Assembly: GCF_021497945.1 (NCBI RefSeq)
Contig: NZ_CP046524.1
Span: forward strand, 1,647,501 to 1,711,500
Direction: 5' to 3'
DNA length: 64,000 nucleotides
Source: Streptococcus oralis
GTDB lineage: Bacteria > Bacillota > Bacilli > Lactobacillales > Streptococcaceae
Notes under the pieces: generated by a model
Database searches by the model: none
What the model saw: the letters and a program-made list of their open reading frames with translations, nothing else
Told to the model about the DNA's origin: nothing
Position numbers and translations under genes: made by a program
Part shown: positions 7,615 through 17,441 of the stretch, piece by piece
How positions within the stretch are numbered: position 1 is the first letter of the stretch
How the letters are laid out: each line of letters begins with the position of its first letter

Positions 7615-9373
7615 GTTCCAATTCCTCCTTCGATAGTTGTGAGTAGGCAATTTCTTGGTAGACTTCGTTGGTAGCTAGAAGTTCCTTATGGGTGCCTTGT
7701 CCCACGACTTTTCCTTGATCCAAGACTAAGATCAGGTCAGCATCCATAATGGTAGAAATCCGCTGCGCTACGATGAGCTTGGTCATGGATTGTGTTTTCT
7801 CAGCTAGCTCTTGGCGTAAGATACGATCCGTCTTGTAGTCCAAGGCTGAGAAGGAGTCATCAAAAATGAGAATCTCTGGTTTACGAGCCAAGGCACGCGC
7901 AATGGCCAAACGCTGTCTTTGACCTCCTGAGAAGTTGGTTCCACCTTGGGCTACTTCTGATGCAAGTCCTACTTCCTTATCCTCTATGAAGCTTTTAGAC
8001 TGGGCCAATTCAAGGGCTTGCCACATAGCAGCCTCGCTTAGAGGAGTTTCTTTGCTTTTGCCAAAGTCCAAGTTCCCCTTGACATCTCCAGAAAAGAGCA
8101 CAGCTTTTTGAGGAATATAACCAACCTTGTTGCGCAAATCTTCCAAGTCATAGTCTTGAACATTAACTTCGTCCACTAGGATTTCTCCATCAGAAACATC
8201 GTAAAAACGTGGCAAGAGGTTGACAAGCGTAGACTTACCTGATCCAGTCGATCCGATGAAGGCTACGGTTTGACCCGCTTCTGCTTTGAAAGTGACATGT
8301 TCCACGACTGCTTCAGAGTTTTTAGAGTAGCGGAAAGTTACATCACGGAATTCCACTTGTCCTTGAACTGAAGGATCCGCTGTCTGTGCATGACTAGGAT
8401 TTTCAATAGAAGAATGCAGATCCAATACTTGATTGATACGCCCTGCCGAAACCAAGGTACGAGGAAGAACGATAAAGAGTGCTCCCATGAGAAGGAAGCC
8501 CATCACGACCTGCATAGCATAGGACATGAAGACCACCATATCACTAAAGAGTGGCAAACGTTCTGCCAAACTTGCGTCGTTGATGATATAGGCACCAATC
8601 CAGTAAATGGCTAAACTTAGTCCACTTGAAATGGCCATCATGATCGGGTTCATAATCGCCATCAATCGATTGACAAAGAGATTGAGACGTGTCACCTCAT
8701 CATTGGCTGCTTCAAATTTTTCATCTTGGTAATCCTCAGCATTGTATGCACGAACAACTCGAATCCCAGTCAAGCTTTCACGAGTGATGCTATTGAGTTT
8801 ATCTGTCAATTTTTGGATGACAGATTGTTTTGGAAAGGCCAGAGTCATGAGAATAGTGGTCATCAAGACATTCACAATAACAGCCACAACCACTGCCCAG
8901 AGCCAGTATTCCGACTTCCCAAGGATTTTTCCAATGGCCCAGATGGCCATGATAGGCCCACGAGTCACTACCTGTAAGCCCATAGTAAAGAGCATCTGAA
9001 TCTGAGTGATATCATTGGTCGTCCGAGTCAAAAGACTTGGGATTGAAAAACGTTTGATCTCTGTCTGCGAAAAATCCAAAACCTGATGAAATACATCAGT
9101 GCGTAGATGGGTTGTATAGGATGCTGCAACGCGAGCGGCAAAGAAACCAACCATAACAGATGAAAAGAAAGCCAATAAAGACAAACCAATCATCTTCGCA
9201 GCTGGTGACCAGAGTGCATCCAACTGCGTTCCAGACGTTCCAAGTAACTCTGTAATTTGTGAAATGTAGGTCGGTACCTCTAACTCGAGATAGACCGAGA
9301 AACAAGTGAAAAGAATCGTAAGGACAATCATCCCCCACTCTTTTCCTGTAATACGTTTAGCGAGTTTCTTCAT
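7604..9373 (-). CDS. Multidrug ABC exporter half-transporter, degenerate-site subunit
   Basis: A protein of 589 residues with an N-terminal exporter membrane domain and a C-terminal NBD. Walker A is GSTGSGKS and the signature FSGGQRQR is intact, but Walker B reads ILIFDDSFSALD, with Asp where the catalytic Glu belongs. Together with the degenerate signature of its neighbour, this predicts an obligate heterodimer with one inactive ATP site. It overlaps the MarR gene upstream by 17 bases and the second half-transporter by 11, so all three genes form a single operon. Confidence 0.92.
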   Translation of the reverse strand: MKKLAKRITGKEWGMIVLTILFTCFSVYLELEVPTYISQITELLGTSGTQLDALWSPAAKMIGLSLLAFFSSVMVGFFAARVAASYTTHLRTDVFHQVLDFSQTEIKRFSIPSLLTRTTNDITQIQMLFTMGLQVVTRGPIMAIWAIGKILGKSEYWLWAVVVAVIVNVLMTTILMTLAFPKQSVIQKLTDKLNSITRESLTGIRVVRAYNAEDYQDEKFEAANDEVTRLNLFVNRLMAIMNPIMMAISSGLSLAIYWIGAYIINDASLAERLPLFSDMVVFMSYAMQVVMGFLLMGALFIVLPRTLVSAGRINQVLDLHSSIENPSHAQTADPSVQGQVEFRDVTFRYSKNSEAVVEHVTFKAEAGQTVAFIGSTGSGKSTLVNLLPRFYDVSDGEILVDEVNVQDYDLEDLRNKVGYIPQKAVLFSGDVKGNLDFGKSKETPLSEAAMWQALELAQSKSFIEDKEVGLASEVAQGGTNFSGGQRQRLAIARALARKPEILIFDDSFSALDYKTDRILRQELAEKTQSMTKLIVAQRISTIMDADLILVLDQGKVVGQGTHKELLATNEVYQEIAYSQLSKEELEHGK

Positions 9374-9818
9374 TCTCTCCTCCTATCTTCTCAACATTTT
9401 CTTGCAATTGCCCGAGAACCTTTTCAAAGATTGCCAAGTCTGACTTGGAAACACCCTCTAGCAGACTCCTGTCAATCCGATCAAAAAACGCCTTGACCTC
9501 TTGCAGCTGAGAACGTGACTTGTCCGTCAAACGTACAAACTTGGCCCGCCTATCAACAGGGCTCGCCTCTAATTCCACCAAACCATTTTGCACCATGCGC
9601 TTGACCAAGTTACTCGCCACAGACTTGGTAATATTGAGTTCCTGCTCAATATCTTTAATCAAGACCAAGTCTTGGTTTTCCTCACGGCCATCCAAAAAAC
9701 GTACAACCTGGCCTTGAGGTCCACCCATAAATTCAATACCACAGCGTTTGGCTTCTTTCTGCACCATCAGGTGAACCTGGTGCCCAAAACGTTTTAAAAT
9801 TAACATCGGTTTGTCCAT
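9357..9818 (-). CDS. MarR-family transcriptional regulator of the ABC exporter operon
   Basis: This 153-residue winged-helix regulator has the recognition region NITKSVASNLVKRMVQNGLVE and the wing SPVDRRAKFVRLTDKS, both hallmarks of MarR. It is first in the operon with the two half-transporters, overlapping the next gene by 17 bases. Three copies of a GAGAACTAT-type sequence surround its promoter (9842-9930), strongly suggesting autorepression that is relieved by a ligand of the exporter. MarR regulators of this arrangement typically control their linked drug pump. Confidence 0.93.
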   Translation of the reverse strand: MDKPMLILKRFGHQVHLMVQKEAKRCGIEFMGGPQGQVVRFLDGREENQDLVLIKDIEQELNITKSVASNLVKRMVQNGLVELEASPVDRRAKFVRLTDKSRSQLQEVKAFFDRIDRSLLEGVSKSDLAIFEKVLGQLQENVEKIGGENEETR

Positions 9819-9841
9819 GATTGCTCCCTTCTAAATAAAAA

Positions 9842-9930
9842 TAGTTCTCTTGAGAACAATTAAGTTTTCATGAGAACTATTTTACCACTTCCACAAAATA
9901 TGTCAAGAAAAAAGTTTCCTTGAGAACTAT
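9842..9930 (-). promoter_or_regulatory. MarR operon promoter with three operator copies
   Basis: The -35 TTGACA (9901-9906) and -10 TAAAAT (9879-9884) are 16 bases apart. Three related sites, TAGTTCTCTTGAGAACA (9843-9859, nearly palindromic), TTTTCATGAGAACTAT (9865-9880, overlapping the -10) and TTTCCTTGAGAACTAT (9915-9930, just upstream of the -35), flank it. They are best read as operators for the adjacent MarR protein. Confidence 0.75.
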
Positions 9931-9942
9931 TTTCTTGATAAA

Positions 9943-9982
9943 AAATCATCCTAAGCAAGTTTATTCTCGCTTAGGATGATTT
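9943..9982 (-). terminator. Terminator of yebC (near-symmetrical)
   Basis: A perfect 13-bp stem (arms 9944-9956 and 9969-9981) flanked by A/T runs on both sides. It lies between the yebC stop and the MarR operon promoter. Confidence 0.85.
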
Positions 9983-9995
9983 TCTCTTCTTAAAA

Positions 9996-10712
9996 TTAGA
10001 AGCCATCTACGTTGGTATAGATTTTTTGTACGTCTTCGTCGTCTTCAAGGACGCTGTAAAGTTTTTCAAAGGTTTCAAGGTCGTCCCCTGACAATTCCAC
10101 TTCTGATTGAGGAATCATTTCCAATTCTGTCACTTGGAATTCTTCGATGCCAGACTCACGAAGGGCAACGATAGCCTTGTGAAGGTCTGTTGGAGCTGTG
10201 TAAACAGTAATTGTTCCTTCTTCTGCTTCTACATCGTCCACATCCACATCTGCTTCGAGCAATTGCTCAAAGACTGCATCAGCGTCCTCACCTGCAAATA
10301 CGATCACACCCTTGTTGTCAAAGAGGTATGAAACAGAACCTGAAGCACCCATGTTTCCGCCGTTTTTACCAAAGGCAGCACGGACATTGGCTGCCGTACG
10401 GTTGACGTTTGAAGTCAAGGTATCAACGATCAGCATAGAACCATTTGGTCCAAATCCTTCGTAACGTCCTTCTGTAAAGGTTTCGTCTGTGTTTCCTTTT
10501 GCTTTATCAATCGCTTTATCGATAACGTGTTTTGGCACTTGGGCTTGTTTAGCACGATCGATAACGAATTTCAAAGCAGTGTTTGATTCTGGGTCTGGAT
10601 CACCCTTTTTAGCTGCTACATAGATTTCTACACCAAATTTTGCATATACTTTAGAGTTAGCTCCATCTTTAGCCGTTTTCTTAGCTACGATATTGGCCCA
10701 TTTACGTCCCAT
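9996..10712 (-). CDS. yebC: YebC/PmpR family protein
   Basis: The product is 238 residues, the standard length. It begins [17 protein letters not shown] and has the conserved EGYGPNG-type segment as [13 protein letters not shown] near residue 82 and [19 protein letters not shown]. YebC proteins were named as transcription regulators, but recent work links members of the family to translation of difficult (proline-rich) stretches on the ribosome. It is acidic at the C-terminus. In pneumococci pneumolysin lies close to this gene; here the next gene upstream is a MATE transporter. Confidence 0.93.
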   Translation of the reverse strand: MGRKWANIVAKKTAKDGANSKVYAKFGVEIYVAAKKGDPDPESNTALKFVIDRAKQAQVPKHVIDKAIDKAKGNTDETFTEGRYEGFGPNGSMLIVDTLTSNVNRTAANVRAAFGKNGGNMGASGSVSYLFDNKGVIVFAGEDADAVFEQLLEADVDVDDVEAEEGTITVYTAPTDLHKAIVALRESGIEEFQVTELEMIPQSEVELSGDDLETFEKLYSVLEDDEDVQKIYTNVDGF

Positions 10713-10808
10713 TAGGAATCTCCTTTTTTCACATTTTAATCTTTCTTATTATAACACAAGTCTATCTGATTTTCACTAGAGGAAATGGATTTTGTTCAGC
10801 AAATCCAG

Positions 10809-12179
10809 CTAGGATTGTCCTTTGGCTGCCAAGATTGCCTTGCCTTCTTTTATCAAGGGGTGACGGAAAAGCGAAAAGTACAGTTGGATGGTCATGGCAA
10901 CCCAGATAAGGGGTTCGCAAAGGATAACTCCTCTATAGCCTGCCCAAGGGATAATCAAGACCACAAAAGCAGTTTTACCGATTAGTTCGATAAAACTAGA
11001 TACCAGAGGAAGGACTTTTTGCCCCAAGCCCTGCAAACAATTCCGATAAATCAACAAGAGACTCAAAATCGGATAAAAGATTGAACTAATTTGCAGGTAG
11101 AGGCTACCATTTTCTACCAAGTATCCATCCGTCGAACTGGCCAAGAAGGAAACCAAGGTCGGACTAGCAAAAAAGAGAAAGATACAGACAAAACCTGCCC
11201 AAGACATGCTCAGGCGACTCCCAATACCAAGCCCTTGGACAATGCGGTCTGGTCGCTTAGCCCCAAGATTCTGAGAGGCAAAGGTCGTCATGGCAGAAGA
11301 AACAGCCGTCATCGGAAGCAGAGCAAAGGCCATAATGCGACGCGCCGCCGTCTGAGCACTAATAATCACTGCGCCAAAAGTATTGACAGAAGACTGTAAA
11401 ATCACACTACCAATAGACACAATCGAACTCATCAAGCCCATAGCCAAACCTTGCTCCAAAAGATCCGCATACAAGGCCTTGTTCCATTTAAAATGCTTGA
11501 ATTGAGGGAGCAGTTCTGGAACACTCTTGCGAATATAGAAAAAGCAAAGAACCGCTGACAACCCTTGTGAAATGATGGTAGCAAGGCCCGCAGATTGAAC
11601 TCCCAGATGCAGTTGCGTAATAAAATACAAATCCAGAACTACATTAACCAAAGCAGAAAAAATCAGGAATCCAAGAGCTGCTAGACTGTCTCCAATGGAC
11701 CGCAACAAGCCTGCAAAGAGGTTATAGGCAAAGCTAACGCCTACACAGGTCACAATCATGGAAATATATTGATAGGACTGAGGAAGGATTTCTGGAGGGG
11801 TATCCAGGTATTGCAAGAGTGGATACAGACCGACGAATCCCATCAGCATGACCAAAATACTGAGAAGCCCTCCTAAAATCCAGGTTGCTGCTACTGCTTC
11901 TTTAATTTTAGTGAAATTACGAGCTCCATAATAGCGGGCAATGACGATCCCCATGCCATTTCCAACACCGAGAGTAAAGCCTATAATCAAGTCAAAAATG
12001 GCCGTTGTCGCCCCTACTGCAGCTAAGGAATCTTGACCAAGAAAACGCCCAACAATCAAGACGTCAGCTGTATTATAGAGTTGCTGAAAAATATTTGACA
12101 GCAAGATTGGAAAAGCAAAGCTTAACAGTGCCGGAAGAATAGGACCATGTATCAAGTCCACTGATCGTTTCTTATTCAT
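10809..12179 (-). CDS. MATE-family efflux transporter
   Basis: At 456 residues with twelve predicted helices, it begins PALLSFAFPILLSNIFQQLYNTAD, with the motif VGRFLGQDSLAAVGATTAIFD typical of the NorM/DinF-related MATE exporters. It would use a cation gradient to expel cationic drugs or metabolites. It is not the DinF protein found after recA in pneumococci: it starts differently and is separated from recA by a divergent GNAT gene and a terminator. Confidence 0.9.
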   Translation of the reverse strand: MNKKRSVDLIHGPILPALLSFAFPILLSNIFQQLYNTADVLIVGRFLGQDSLAAVGATTAIFDLIIGFTLGVGNGMGIVIARYYGARNFTKIKEAVAATWILGGLLSILVMLMGFVGLYPLLQYLDTPPEILPQSYQYISMIVTCVGVSFAYNLFAGLLRSIGDSLAALGFLIFSALVNVVLDLYFITQLHLGVQSAGLATIISQGLSAVLCFFYIRKSVPELLPQFKHFKWNKALYADLLEQGLAMGLMSSIVSIGSVILQSSVNTFGAVIISAQTAARRIMAFALLPMTAVSSAMTTFASQNLGAKRPDRIVQGLGIGSRLSMSWAGFVCIFLFFASPTLVSFLASSTDGYLVENGSLYLQISSIFYPILSLLLIYRNCLQGLGQKVLPLVSSFIELIGKTAFVVLIIPWAGYRGVILCEPLIWVAMTIQLYFSLFRHPLIKEGKAILAAKGQS

Positions 12180-12288
12180 AAGCCTATTATATCAGCTTGC
12201 TAGAGGAGCGACAAGGATTGCTTGGATTTCTTGAAATCAATTGCTTATAGGGAGACAATTTGCTATAATCAAGAAAAGGAGGTCATTT

Positions 12289-12843
12289 ATGAGTTTGACC
12301 AGTCAATTAATAACCAATGCATTTCCCGATCTTGATAAGGTTGAAAAGCTAAACAAGGAAGCTTTCCCCGAGGAAGAACGAGTCCCTCTGTCTGAGTTCT
12401 TGCGCTATCAGGACCGAGATGACGCCCACTTTTTTGCCTTTTATAATGAAGAAGAGTTTGTCGGCTTTGCCTTCTCCATCTCCAATCAAAAAGCCTTCTA
12501 TATAAGCTTTTTTGCCATCATGCCCCACCTGAGAAGCCACGGGTACGGAAAGGAAATCATCGAAAAGCTGACCGATTTTTACCAGCGAACCATGTTGCTG
12601 GAAGTCGAGCGATTGGATGAAGAATGCGATAATTTGGAGCAGAGAAAGGCTCGCATGGATTTCTATCGCCAAAATGGTTTCAAAACAGCCAACGCTTTTC
12701 TAGAGTACGATGATTTGAGTTTTGAAATCCTCTATCGTGGCGACCATTTTGACGAAGAAGCCTATCGCGACATCTTCCAAAAGTTACAGGATGAACATTA
12801 TTTTGACTTTCATATCGAATACCGTCGTTTTAGTGATCATTAG
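12289..12843 (+). CDS. GNAT-family N-acetyltransferase
   Basis: A protein of 184 residues starting MSLTSQLITNAFPDLD. The start at 12289 is chosen because AAAGGAGGT lies just upstream. GNAT motif A is visible as FFAIMPHLRSHGYGKEIIEK and the later FYRQNGFKTA. The substrate is unknown. It is transcribed toward recA and shares a bidirectional terminator with it. A GNAT at this exact place, between the MATE gene and recA, takes the position occupied by dinF-lytA in pneumococci. Confidence 0.85.
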   Translation: MSLTSQLITNAFPDLDKVEKLNKEAFPEEERVPLSEFLRYQDRDDAHFFAFYNEEEFVGFAFSISNQKAFYISFFAIMPHLRSHGYGKEIIEKLTDFYQRTMLLEVERLDEECDNLEQRKARMDFYRQNGFKTANAFLEYDDLSFEILYRGDHFDEEAYRDIFQKLQDEHYFDFHIEYRRFSDH

Positions 12844-12861
12844 TTCTTTCATCTGAAATAA

Positions 12862-12900
12862 ACATAAAAAGTAGCAGTTCCTATCTGCTACTTTTTATGT
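12862..12900. terminator. Bidirectional terminator between GNAT gene and recA
   Basis: A perfect 16-bp stem (12862-12877 / 12885-12900) with a 7-base loop. The stem contains an A/T run on each side, serving convergent transcripts. It abuts the recA stop, so recA transcription ends here and does not continue into dinF/lytA. Confidence 0.9.
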
Positions 12901-14051
12901 TATTCTTCAATTTCGATTTCAAGTCCCTCGCCTAGGTCAAGTGTTACTTCTTGGTTAGGTGCTAGATCCTCAACGACAGAAGTAGGAGTTGTTCCTTCTT
13001 CATCTTCAATCAAGCCATATTGAACACGGACTTGATGGTCGATGGCATCAAAGACTTCTGGGTGATCTGCCAAGTATTTCTTAGCATTTTCAGAACCCTG
13101 ACCGATCTTTTCATCCTTGTAAGAGTACCAAGCTCCTGCTTTTTTGATGATATCCAAATCACTTGCAATCTTCAAGAGCTCACCGGTCTTAGAAATACCT
13201 TCTCCGTACATGATTTCAACAAAGGCTTCCTTAAATGGTGGAGCCACCTTGTTTTTCACGACCTTGATCTTGGTTTCCTTACCGACATTGGTATCTTTTT
13301 GGTCACCAGTTCCTTTGATTTGTGTGCTTCCACGAACATCCAAACGGACTGAAGCGTAGAATTTCAAAGCACGTCCACCAGGTGTTGTTTCTGGATTTCC
13401 AAACATAACCCCAACTTTTTCACGCAATTGGTTGATAAAGATGGCAATTGTTTTGGTTTTATTGATAGAAGCTCCGAGTTTACGCATGGCCTGGCTCATC
13501 ATACGAGCTTGCAAACCAACGTGACTATCTCCAATATCCCCATCAATTTCCGCACGAGGTACAAGGGCCGCAACCGAGTCGATAACGACAAGGTCAACTG
13601 CACCTGAGTCAATCAATTTTCCAGCAATTTCAAGACCTTGTTCACCTGAGTCTGGTTGTGACAAGAGCAATTCGTCAATGTTCACACCAAGGGCTGCAGC
13701 ATAGGCTGGGTCAAGAGCATGTTCCGCATCGATAAAGGCTGCAATACCGCCTTCTTTCTGTGCTTGCGCAACAGCGTGAAGGGCAACCGTTGTCTTACCA
13801 GAAGACTCTGGTCCGTAGATTTCGATGATACGTCCCTTAGGATAACCACCTGAACCAAGGGCAATGTCAAGTGCCAATGACCCTGAACTCATCACTTGCA
13901 CTTTTTGCTCCGCGCGCTCACCCAAGCGCATGATTGATCCTTTACCAAAGTCTTTCTCAATCAATTTCAGGGCATCGTTCAATGCTTTTTCACGGTCAGC
14001 CCCAAATTTTTTCCCAATTTCATCTAATTTTTTTGTTGGTTTTTTCGCCAT
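12900..14051 (-). CDS. recA: Recombinase RecA
   Basis: A protein of 383 residues with Walker [10 protein letters not shown] (about residue 80), the conserved DSVAALVP, loop L2 region [22 protein letters not shown], and an acidic C-terminus. RecA drives homologous recombination, DNA repair and, in this genus, integration of transforming DNA. It lies 54 bases after cinA. A TATAAT at 14093-14098 in that gap could be a second, constitutive promoter, while the SigX combox before cinA would add competence induction. ATG preceded by AGGAG. Confidence 0.98.
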   Translation of the reverse strand: MAKKPTKKLDEIGKKFGADREKALNDALKLIEKDFGKGSIMRLGERAEQKVQVMSSGSLALDIALGSGGYPKGRIIEIYGPESSGKTTVALHAVAQAQKEGGIAAFIDAEHALDPAYAAALGVNIDELLLSQPDSGEQGLEIAGKLIDSGAVDLVVIDSVAALVPRAEIDGDIGDSHVGLQARMMSQAMRKLGASINKTKTIAIFINQLREKVGVMFGNPETTPGGRALKFYASVRLDVRGSTQIKGTGDQKDTNVGKETKIKVVKNKVAPPFKEAFVEIMYGEGISKTGELLKIASDLDIIKKAGAWYSYKDEKIGQGSENAKKYLADHPEVFDAIDHQVRVQYGLIEDEEGTTPTSVVEDLAPNQEVTLDLGEGLEIEIEE

Positions 14052-14105
14052 TCTATTCTCCTGTATTCTAATAGTCCTAAGACCTATTTACTATTATATC
14101 AAAAG

Positions 14106-15362
14106 TTAGTCACTTAATAAAGCCTTGCGAACTAGGTTAAAGGCATGCATGACCGCGATGTGACGTACATCTGCTCGACTCCGCCCTGCGATATTAGCCT
14201 TGATAACCTCTGCCCCTTTTGCATGCGCCAAGCCAATAAAGACTGTCCCAGCTGGATGCCCCTCTAGGCTATCTGGCCCAGCCACACCCGTCAAACTGAC
14301 TCCATAATCAGACTGAGTCTTGAGCCGTGCCTGCTCTGCCATTTTTTTAGCCGTAAACTCTGAAACGACCCCGTGTTCTTTCAGCTCTTGCTCGGAAATA
14401 TCCAGCATCTTGGACTTTTCTTCTAAACTGTATGTGACAAAACCGCCATTAAAAATGGCAGAAACGCCTGAAAAGTCTGCTAATGTCGCTTGAAAAAGGC
14501 CTGCCGTCAAGCTCTCTGCTGCAGTAATGCTTTTCTTTCTCTTCTTAAGCTCTTCTACAACGACACTTGCTAGGCTGCTCTCCTCCCCATATCCATAACA
14601 GATGTCTCGCAAAGAGAGTCCCTCGAAAGTCTGGCGATCTAAGATTTGATTTTCCAAGGTGTCCAATGCTTGATCAGCCTTTTCTTGACTGACTGCTTTT
14701 GTAGACAAGCGCAAGGTCACCTCTCCCGTTTTGGCATAGGGAGCTAAGGTCGGATCTGTTTGATGGTCAATCAAATCCGCCAAAATGGTCACCAACTGAC
14801 TTTCACCAATCCCAAAGAAACGGAGCACTCGTGAGTACAACTTGGTACCAGTCATTAACTTAGGTAAGAGTTGATTTAAGACCATGGGTTTCAACTCACT
14901 TGGCGGTCCTGGGAGGACCACGTAAGTCACGCCATCCACTTCCGACACCCCTCCTACTGCTAAACCTGTCTCATTTGGCAGTGGAGTTGCCCCTTCTACA
15001 ATTTGGGCTTGGCGCTCATTATTCGGTGTCCGAGCATAGTCTGGCCTTTGAGCAAAAAATTGATCGAGTTTTTCTTGCGCTTGAGGGTCAAACACTAAGT
15101 TTTTTCCAAAAAATTTTGCCAGAGTTTGTTTGGTTAAATCATCCTCAGTTGGCCCTAAGCCCCCTGTCAAAATGACTAGACTACTACGCGAACTCGCAAT
15201 CTCTAGCAAGGACATGAGACGCGCTTCATTATCTCCCACAGCTGTTTGGAAGTAGACATCTACTCCAATTTCTGCTAGCTTTTCTGATAAAAACTGGGCG
15301 TTGGTATTGACAATCTGCCCTGTTAAAATTTCCGTTCCTACAGCAATGATTTCTGCTTTCAT
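14106..15362 (-). CDS. cinA: Competence/damage-inducible protein CinA
   Basis: The product is 418 residues. The N-terminal molybdopterin-binding-like domain ([18 protein letters not shown], then [14 protein letters not shown] near residue 67) is followed by a C-terminal CinA/PncC amidase-like domain ([19 protein letters not shown], then [11 protein letters not shown]). In pneumococci CinA escorts RecA to the membrane during competence and is cotranscribed with it. The same coupling holds here: the stop is 54 bases from recA and a SigX-type combox sits upstream at 15387-15394. Confidence 0.96.
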   Translation of the reverse strand: MKAEIIAVGTEILTGQIVNTNAQFLSEKLAEIGVDVYFQTAVGDNEARLMSLLEIASSRSSLVILTGGLGPTEDDLTKQTLAKFFGKNLVFDPQAQEKLDQFFAQRPDYARTPNNERQAQIVEGATPLPNETGLAVGGVSEVDGVTYVVLPGPPSELKPMVLNQLLPKLMTGTKLYSRVLRFFGIGESQLVTILADLIDHQTDPTLAPYAKTGEVTLRLSTKAVSQEKADQALDTLENQILDRQTFEGLSLRDICYGYGEESSLASVVVEELKKRKKSITAAESLTAGLFQATLADFSGVSAIFNGGFVTYSLEEKSKMLDISEQELKEHGVVSEFTAKKMAEQARLKTQSDYGVSLTGVAGPDSLEGHPAGTVFIGLAHAKGAEVIKANIAGRSRADVRHIAVMHAFNLVRKALLSD

Positions 15363-15386
15363 CTTTCATCTTTCCTCCTACCTATC

Positions 15387-15394
15387 TATTCGAA
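15387..15394 (-). promoter_or_regulatory. Combox (SigX late-competence promoter) of cinA-recA
   Basis: Reads TTCGAATA on the minus strand, preceded by a run of seven A. It matches the streptococcal combox TACGAATA at 7 of 8 positions. Located 25 bases before the cinA ATG. Confidence 0.75.
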
Positions 15395-15404
15395 TTTTTT
15401 TGAA

Positions 15405-15434
15405 AAAATCGCAGGAAAGTCCCACGATTTGATT
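15405..15434 (-). terminator. Terminator of the LCP gene
   Basis: Stem with AAATCG outer and GGGA/TCCC inner pairs, followed on the minus strand by a T run. It separates the LCP gene from the cinA promoter. Confidence 0.7.
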
Positions 15435-15441
15435 TTTCATT

Positions 15442-16476
15442 TTATTCTATTTCCTCACTTGAAACATTTGTTGAAGGCACTGTTCGACCATAAAGATTTT
15501 CATACAGAACAGCGTTGGTCTCCAACTCTGCTACATCCTCTCTCCCTAGGGAACGACGCAAGAGATTTTGCATTTCTAGCATATGCTCTCTCGTTACGAT
15601 TTGGTAAGAGATTCCTTGCAACTCAGCATCTTCACCACGAAGTTGATGAGTTTCGATGTTTTTAAAGGAATCTTGGTAACCAAGTAGTTGTGGGATACTG
15701 GAGGCAGACAAATCAACATTTGTCTGCATATTATCACTAAGCGCTTTTAAGATAGCTTGATAATGACTGATACTATTGAGGCTCAAGACCTTTTCCATAA
15801 TCTTTTGAATGACTTCACGTTGACGTTTTTGACGACCATAGTCTCCCTCAGGATCCTGATAACGCATCCGTGAATAGACCAGGGCTTCCTCACCATTCAA
15901 AGTTTGCTCACCGACTCCAATCGAGATTTTATTAAATTCTTCCTGATCAGCAATCGAAATTGGAAAACCGAGTGTATTGTTGACGGTGATGCCCCCAACT
16001 GCATCAACTAGCTGTTGGAGTCCTTGCATGTTGACCATCACATAGCGGTCAATGTGGATATTCATCATCTTTTGAATAGTAGAAATTGCAAGTTCCGCAC
16101 CGCCATTGGCATAGGCAGCATTGAGTTTTGCTTCCTGAACTTGACCGTTTCCAGTCTCAATCTTGGTCAAAATGTCCCGTTCCAAACTCATCATAGTGGT
16201 TTTCTTGGTTTTGGGATTAACCGTCAAGAGAATCATAGAATCACTATTTCCCGCCCAGGGGTCTGTACGTTCCACATTTCCCGTATCCACCCCCATCAAG
16301 AGAATAGTTAAAGGCTCTGTCGCTTCGATAACGTTGGTTTCTTCACCAATTTTCTTATAAGTTTTTTTACTTAAGGTTTCAGTTCCTTGATAATAAATAG
16401 TATAGGCATATGCACCCACACCTAAAGCCGTTACGGCTAGAAAAGCTAGTAGCATTCCGATTATTTTTTTTACCAT
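15442..16476 (-). CDS. LytR-CpsA-Psr (LCP) family cell-wall glycopolymer ligase
   Basis: A protein of 344 residues with one N-terminal membrane anchor (residues 4-26) and an extracellular LCP domain: ILLMGVDTG near residue 58, NSDSMILLTVNP near 77, MSLERDIL near 97, and YSRMRYQDPEGDYGRQKRQREV near 205, with the conserved Arg/Asp residues. LCP enzymes transfer undecaprenyl-linked polymers (teichoic acid, capsule) to peptidoglycan. In pneumococci the LytR paralogue sits at this position upstream of cinA, which supports that identity. The stop of the GNAT gene lies 4 bases upstream. Confidence 0.9.
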   Translation of the reverse strand: MVKKIIGMLLAFLAVTALGVGAYAYTIYYQGTETLSKKTYKKIGEETNVIEATEPLTILLMGVDTGNVERTDPWAGNSDSMILLTVNPKTKKTTMMSLERDILTKIETGNGQVQEAKLNAAYANGGAELAISTIQKMMNIHIDRYVMVNMQGLQQLVDAVGGITVNNTLGFPISIADQEEFNKISIGVGEQTLNGEEALVYSRMRYQDPEGDYGRQKRQREVIQKIMEKVLSLNSISHYQAILKALSDNMQTNVDLSASSIPQLLGYQDSFKNIETHQLRGEDAELQGISYQIVTREHMLEMQNLLRRSLGREDVAELETNAVLYENLYGRTVPSTNVSSEEIE

Positions 16477-16480
16477 CTTA

Positions 16481-17002
16481 TCATTTATCTATCAGTCTAC
16501 CCATCAGGTAAACGTCTAAAAATATCCCTTCTTTTAAATAGGCTCCTCTTTCTTGTAAGCCTTCTGTAACAAATCCAAATTTTGAATAGAGGTGGATAGC
16601 TGCCTCGTTGCGCTTTTGTACACTGAGCTGCAAACGACGCAGAACTCCACTGGTTTTAGCCCACTCAATTCCTTCTTCAAGGAGTATGCTTCCTAAGCCA
16701 TGATTCCAAAACTTCCTTTGGATGACCAAAAAGATATCCCCAATGTGACGAATCCGTATACGTTGCTCTGCCGTGATGTTCAAAACACCTGCAATTTCAT
16801 CATTCAGGAGAGCTAGGAGAGTGATTTGGTTATCTGAAGTCGCTTGCTTTTCAATAAAAAGCGCCATTTCAGATTCTGTCATCAGGATACCATTTTCATC
16901 TAAACTGGTGAAATCTGTCTCCTGTCCAACTAAATCCAAGAATGCAACCAAAGCAGCGGCATCATGAGCTTCAGCCTCACGAATACAAAGTTCATACTCC
17001 AT
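16481..17002 (-). CDS. GNAT-family N-acetyltransferase
   Basis: A 173-residue acetyltransferase with the acetyl-CoA-binding region FWNHGLGSILLEEGIEWAK near residue 95 and AAIHLYSKFGFVTEG near 133, resembling the RimI/PhnO-like branch. The start overlaps tsaE by 11 bases, so it is the second gene of the tsaE-GNAT-LCP operon. Substrate unknown. Confidence 0.88.
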   Translation of the reverse strand: MEYELCIREAEAHDAAALVAFLDLVGQETDFTSLDENGILMTESEMALFIEKQATSDNQITLLALLNDEIAGVLNITAEQRIRIRHIGDIFLVIQRKFWNHGLGSILLEEGIEWAKTSGVLRRLQLSVQKRNEAAIHLYSKFGFVTEGLQERGAYLKEGIFLDVYLMGRLIDK

Positions 17003-17435
17003 CTTGAAGCTCCTTGATCAATTCCTCAGCACGAGAACCCTGAGCGGTAAAATAGAGGCGACGACCCTCAGCCTCTTTCAAGAGTTCCAACTCCAAGTAG
17101 GAATCTGGCAAATCCTCACCCAAAAGATGTCCCCACTCGATAACGGTCACACCACCACCAAAGAGAAACTCATCCAAGTCAATCGAATCAGCATCCCCCT
17201 CAATCCGATAGACATCCAAATGGTAGAGCGGAAGGCGACCCTCATACTCTCTCACGATGGTGTAGGTTGGACTTTTGATCATCTGATGAATACCCAAGCC
17301 CTTGGCAAGACCCTTTGTAAAGGTTGTTTTACCAGCACCCAATTCCCCAGACAAGATCAAAACATCATTTTTTTGGAGCAAGGTTCCTAGGCGTTCTCCC
17401 AGATTGATCAGCTCTTCTTCATTTTTTGTGTACAT
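16992..17435 (-). CDS. tsaE: tRNA t6A biosynthesis ATPase TsaE
   Basis: A protein of 147 residues with Walker A GELGAGKTTFTKG (about residue 33), SPTYTIVREYEG, and YHLDVYRIE near residue 71: the TsaE signature. It acts with TsaB and TsaD to place threonylcarbamoyl on adenosine 37 of ANN-decoding tRNAs. The ATG at 17435 has no ribosome site. The -10 TATAAT ends 6 bases before it, so the transcript is predicted to begin at the start codon itself (leaderless). First gene of an operon with the GNAT and LCP genes. Confidence 0.95.
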   Translation of the reverse strand: MYTKNEEELINLGERLGTLLQKNDVLILSGELGAGKTTFTKGLAKGLGIHQMIKSPTYTIVREYEGRLPLYHLDVYRIEGDADSIDLDEFLFGGGVTVIEWGHLLGEDLPDSYLELELLKEAEGRRLYFTAQGSRAEELIKELQDGV

Positions 17436-17441
17436 GCTACT

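Noticed and set aside
10809..12179. The MATE gene as dinF of the recA operon
   Set aside because: Its N-terminus differs from DinF, and a divergent gene plus a terminator separate it from recA.
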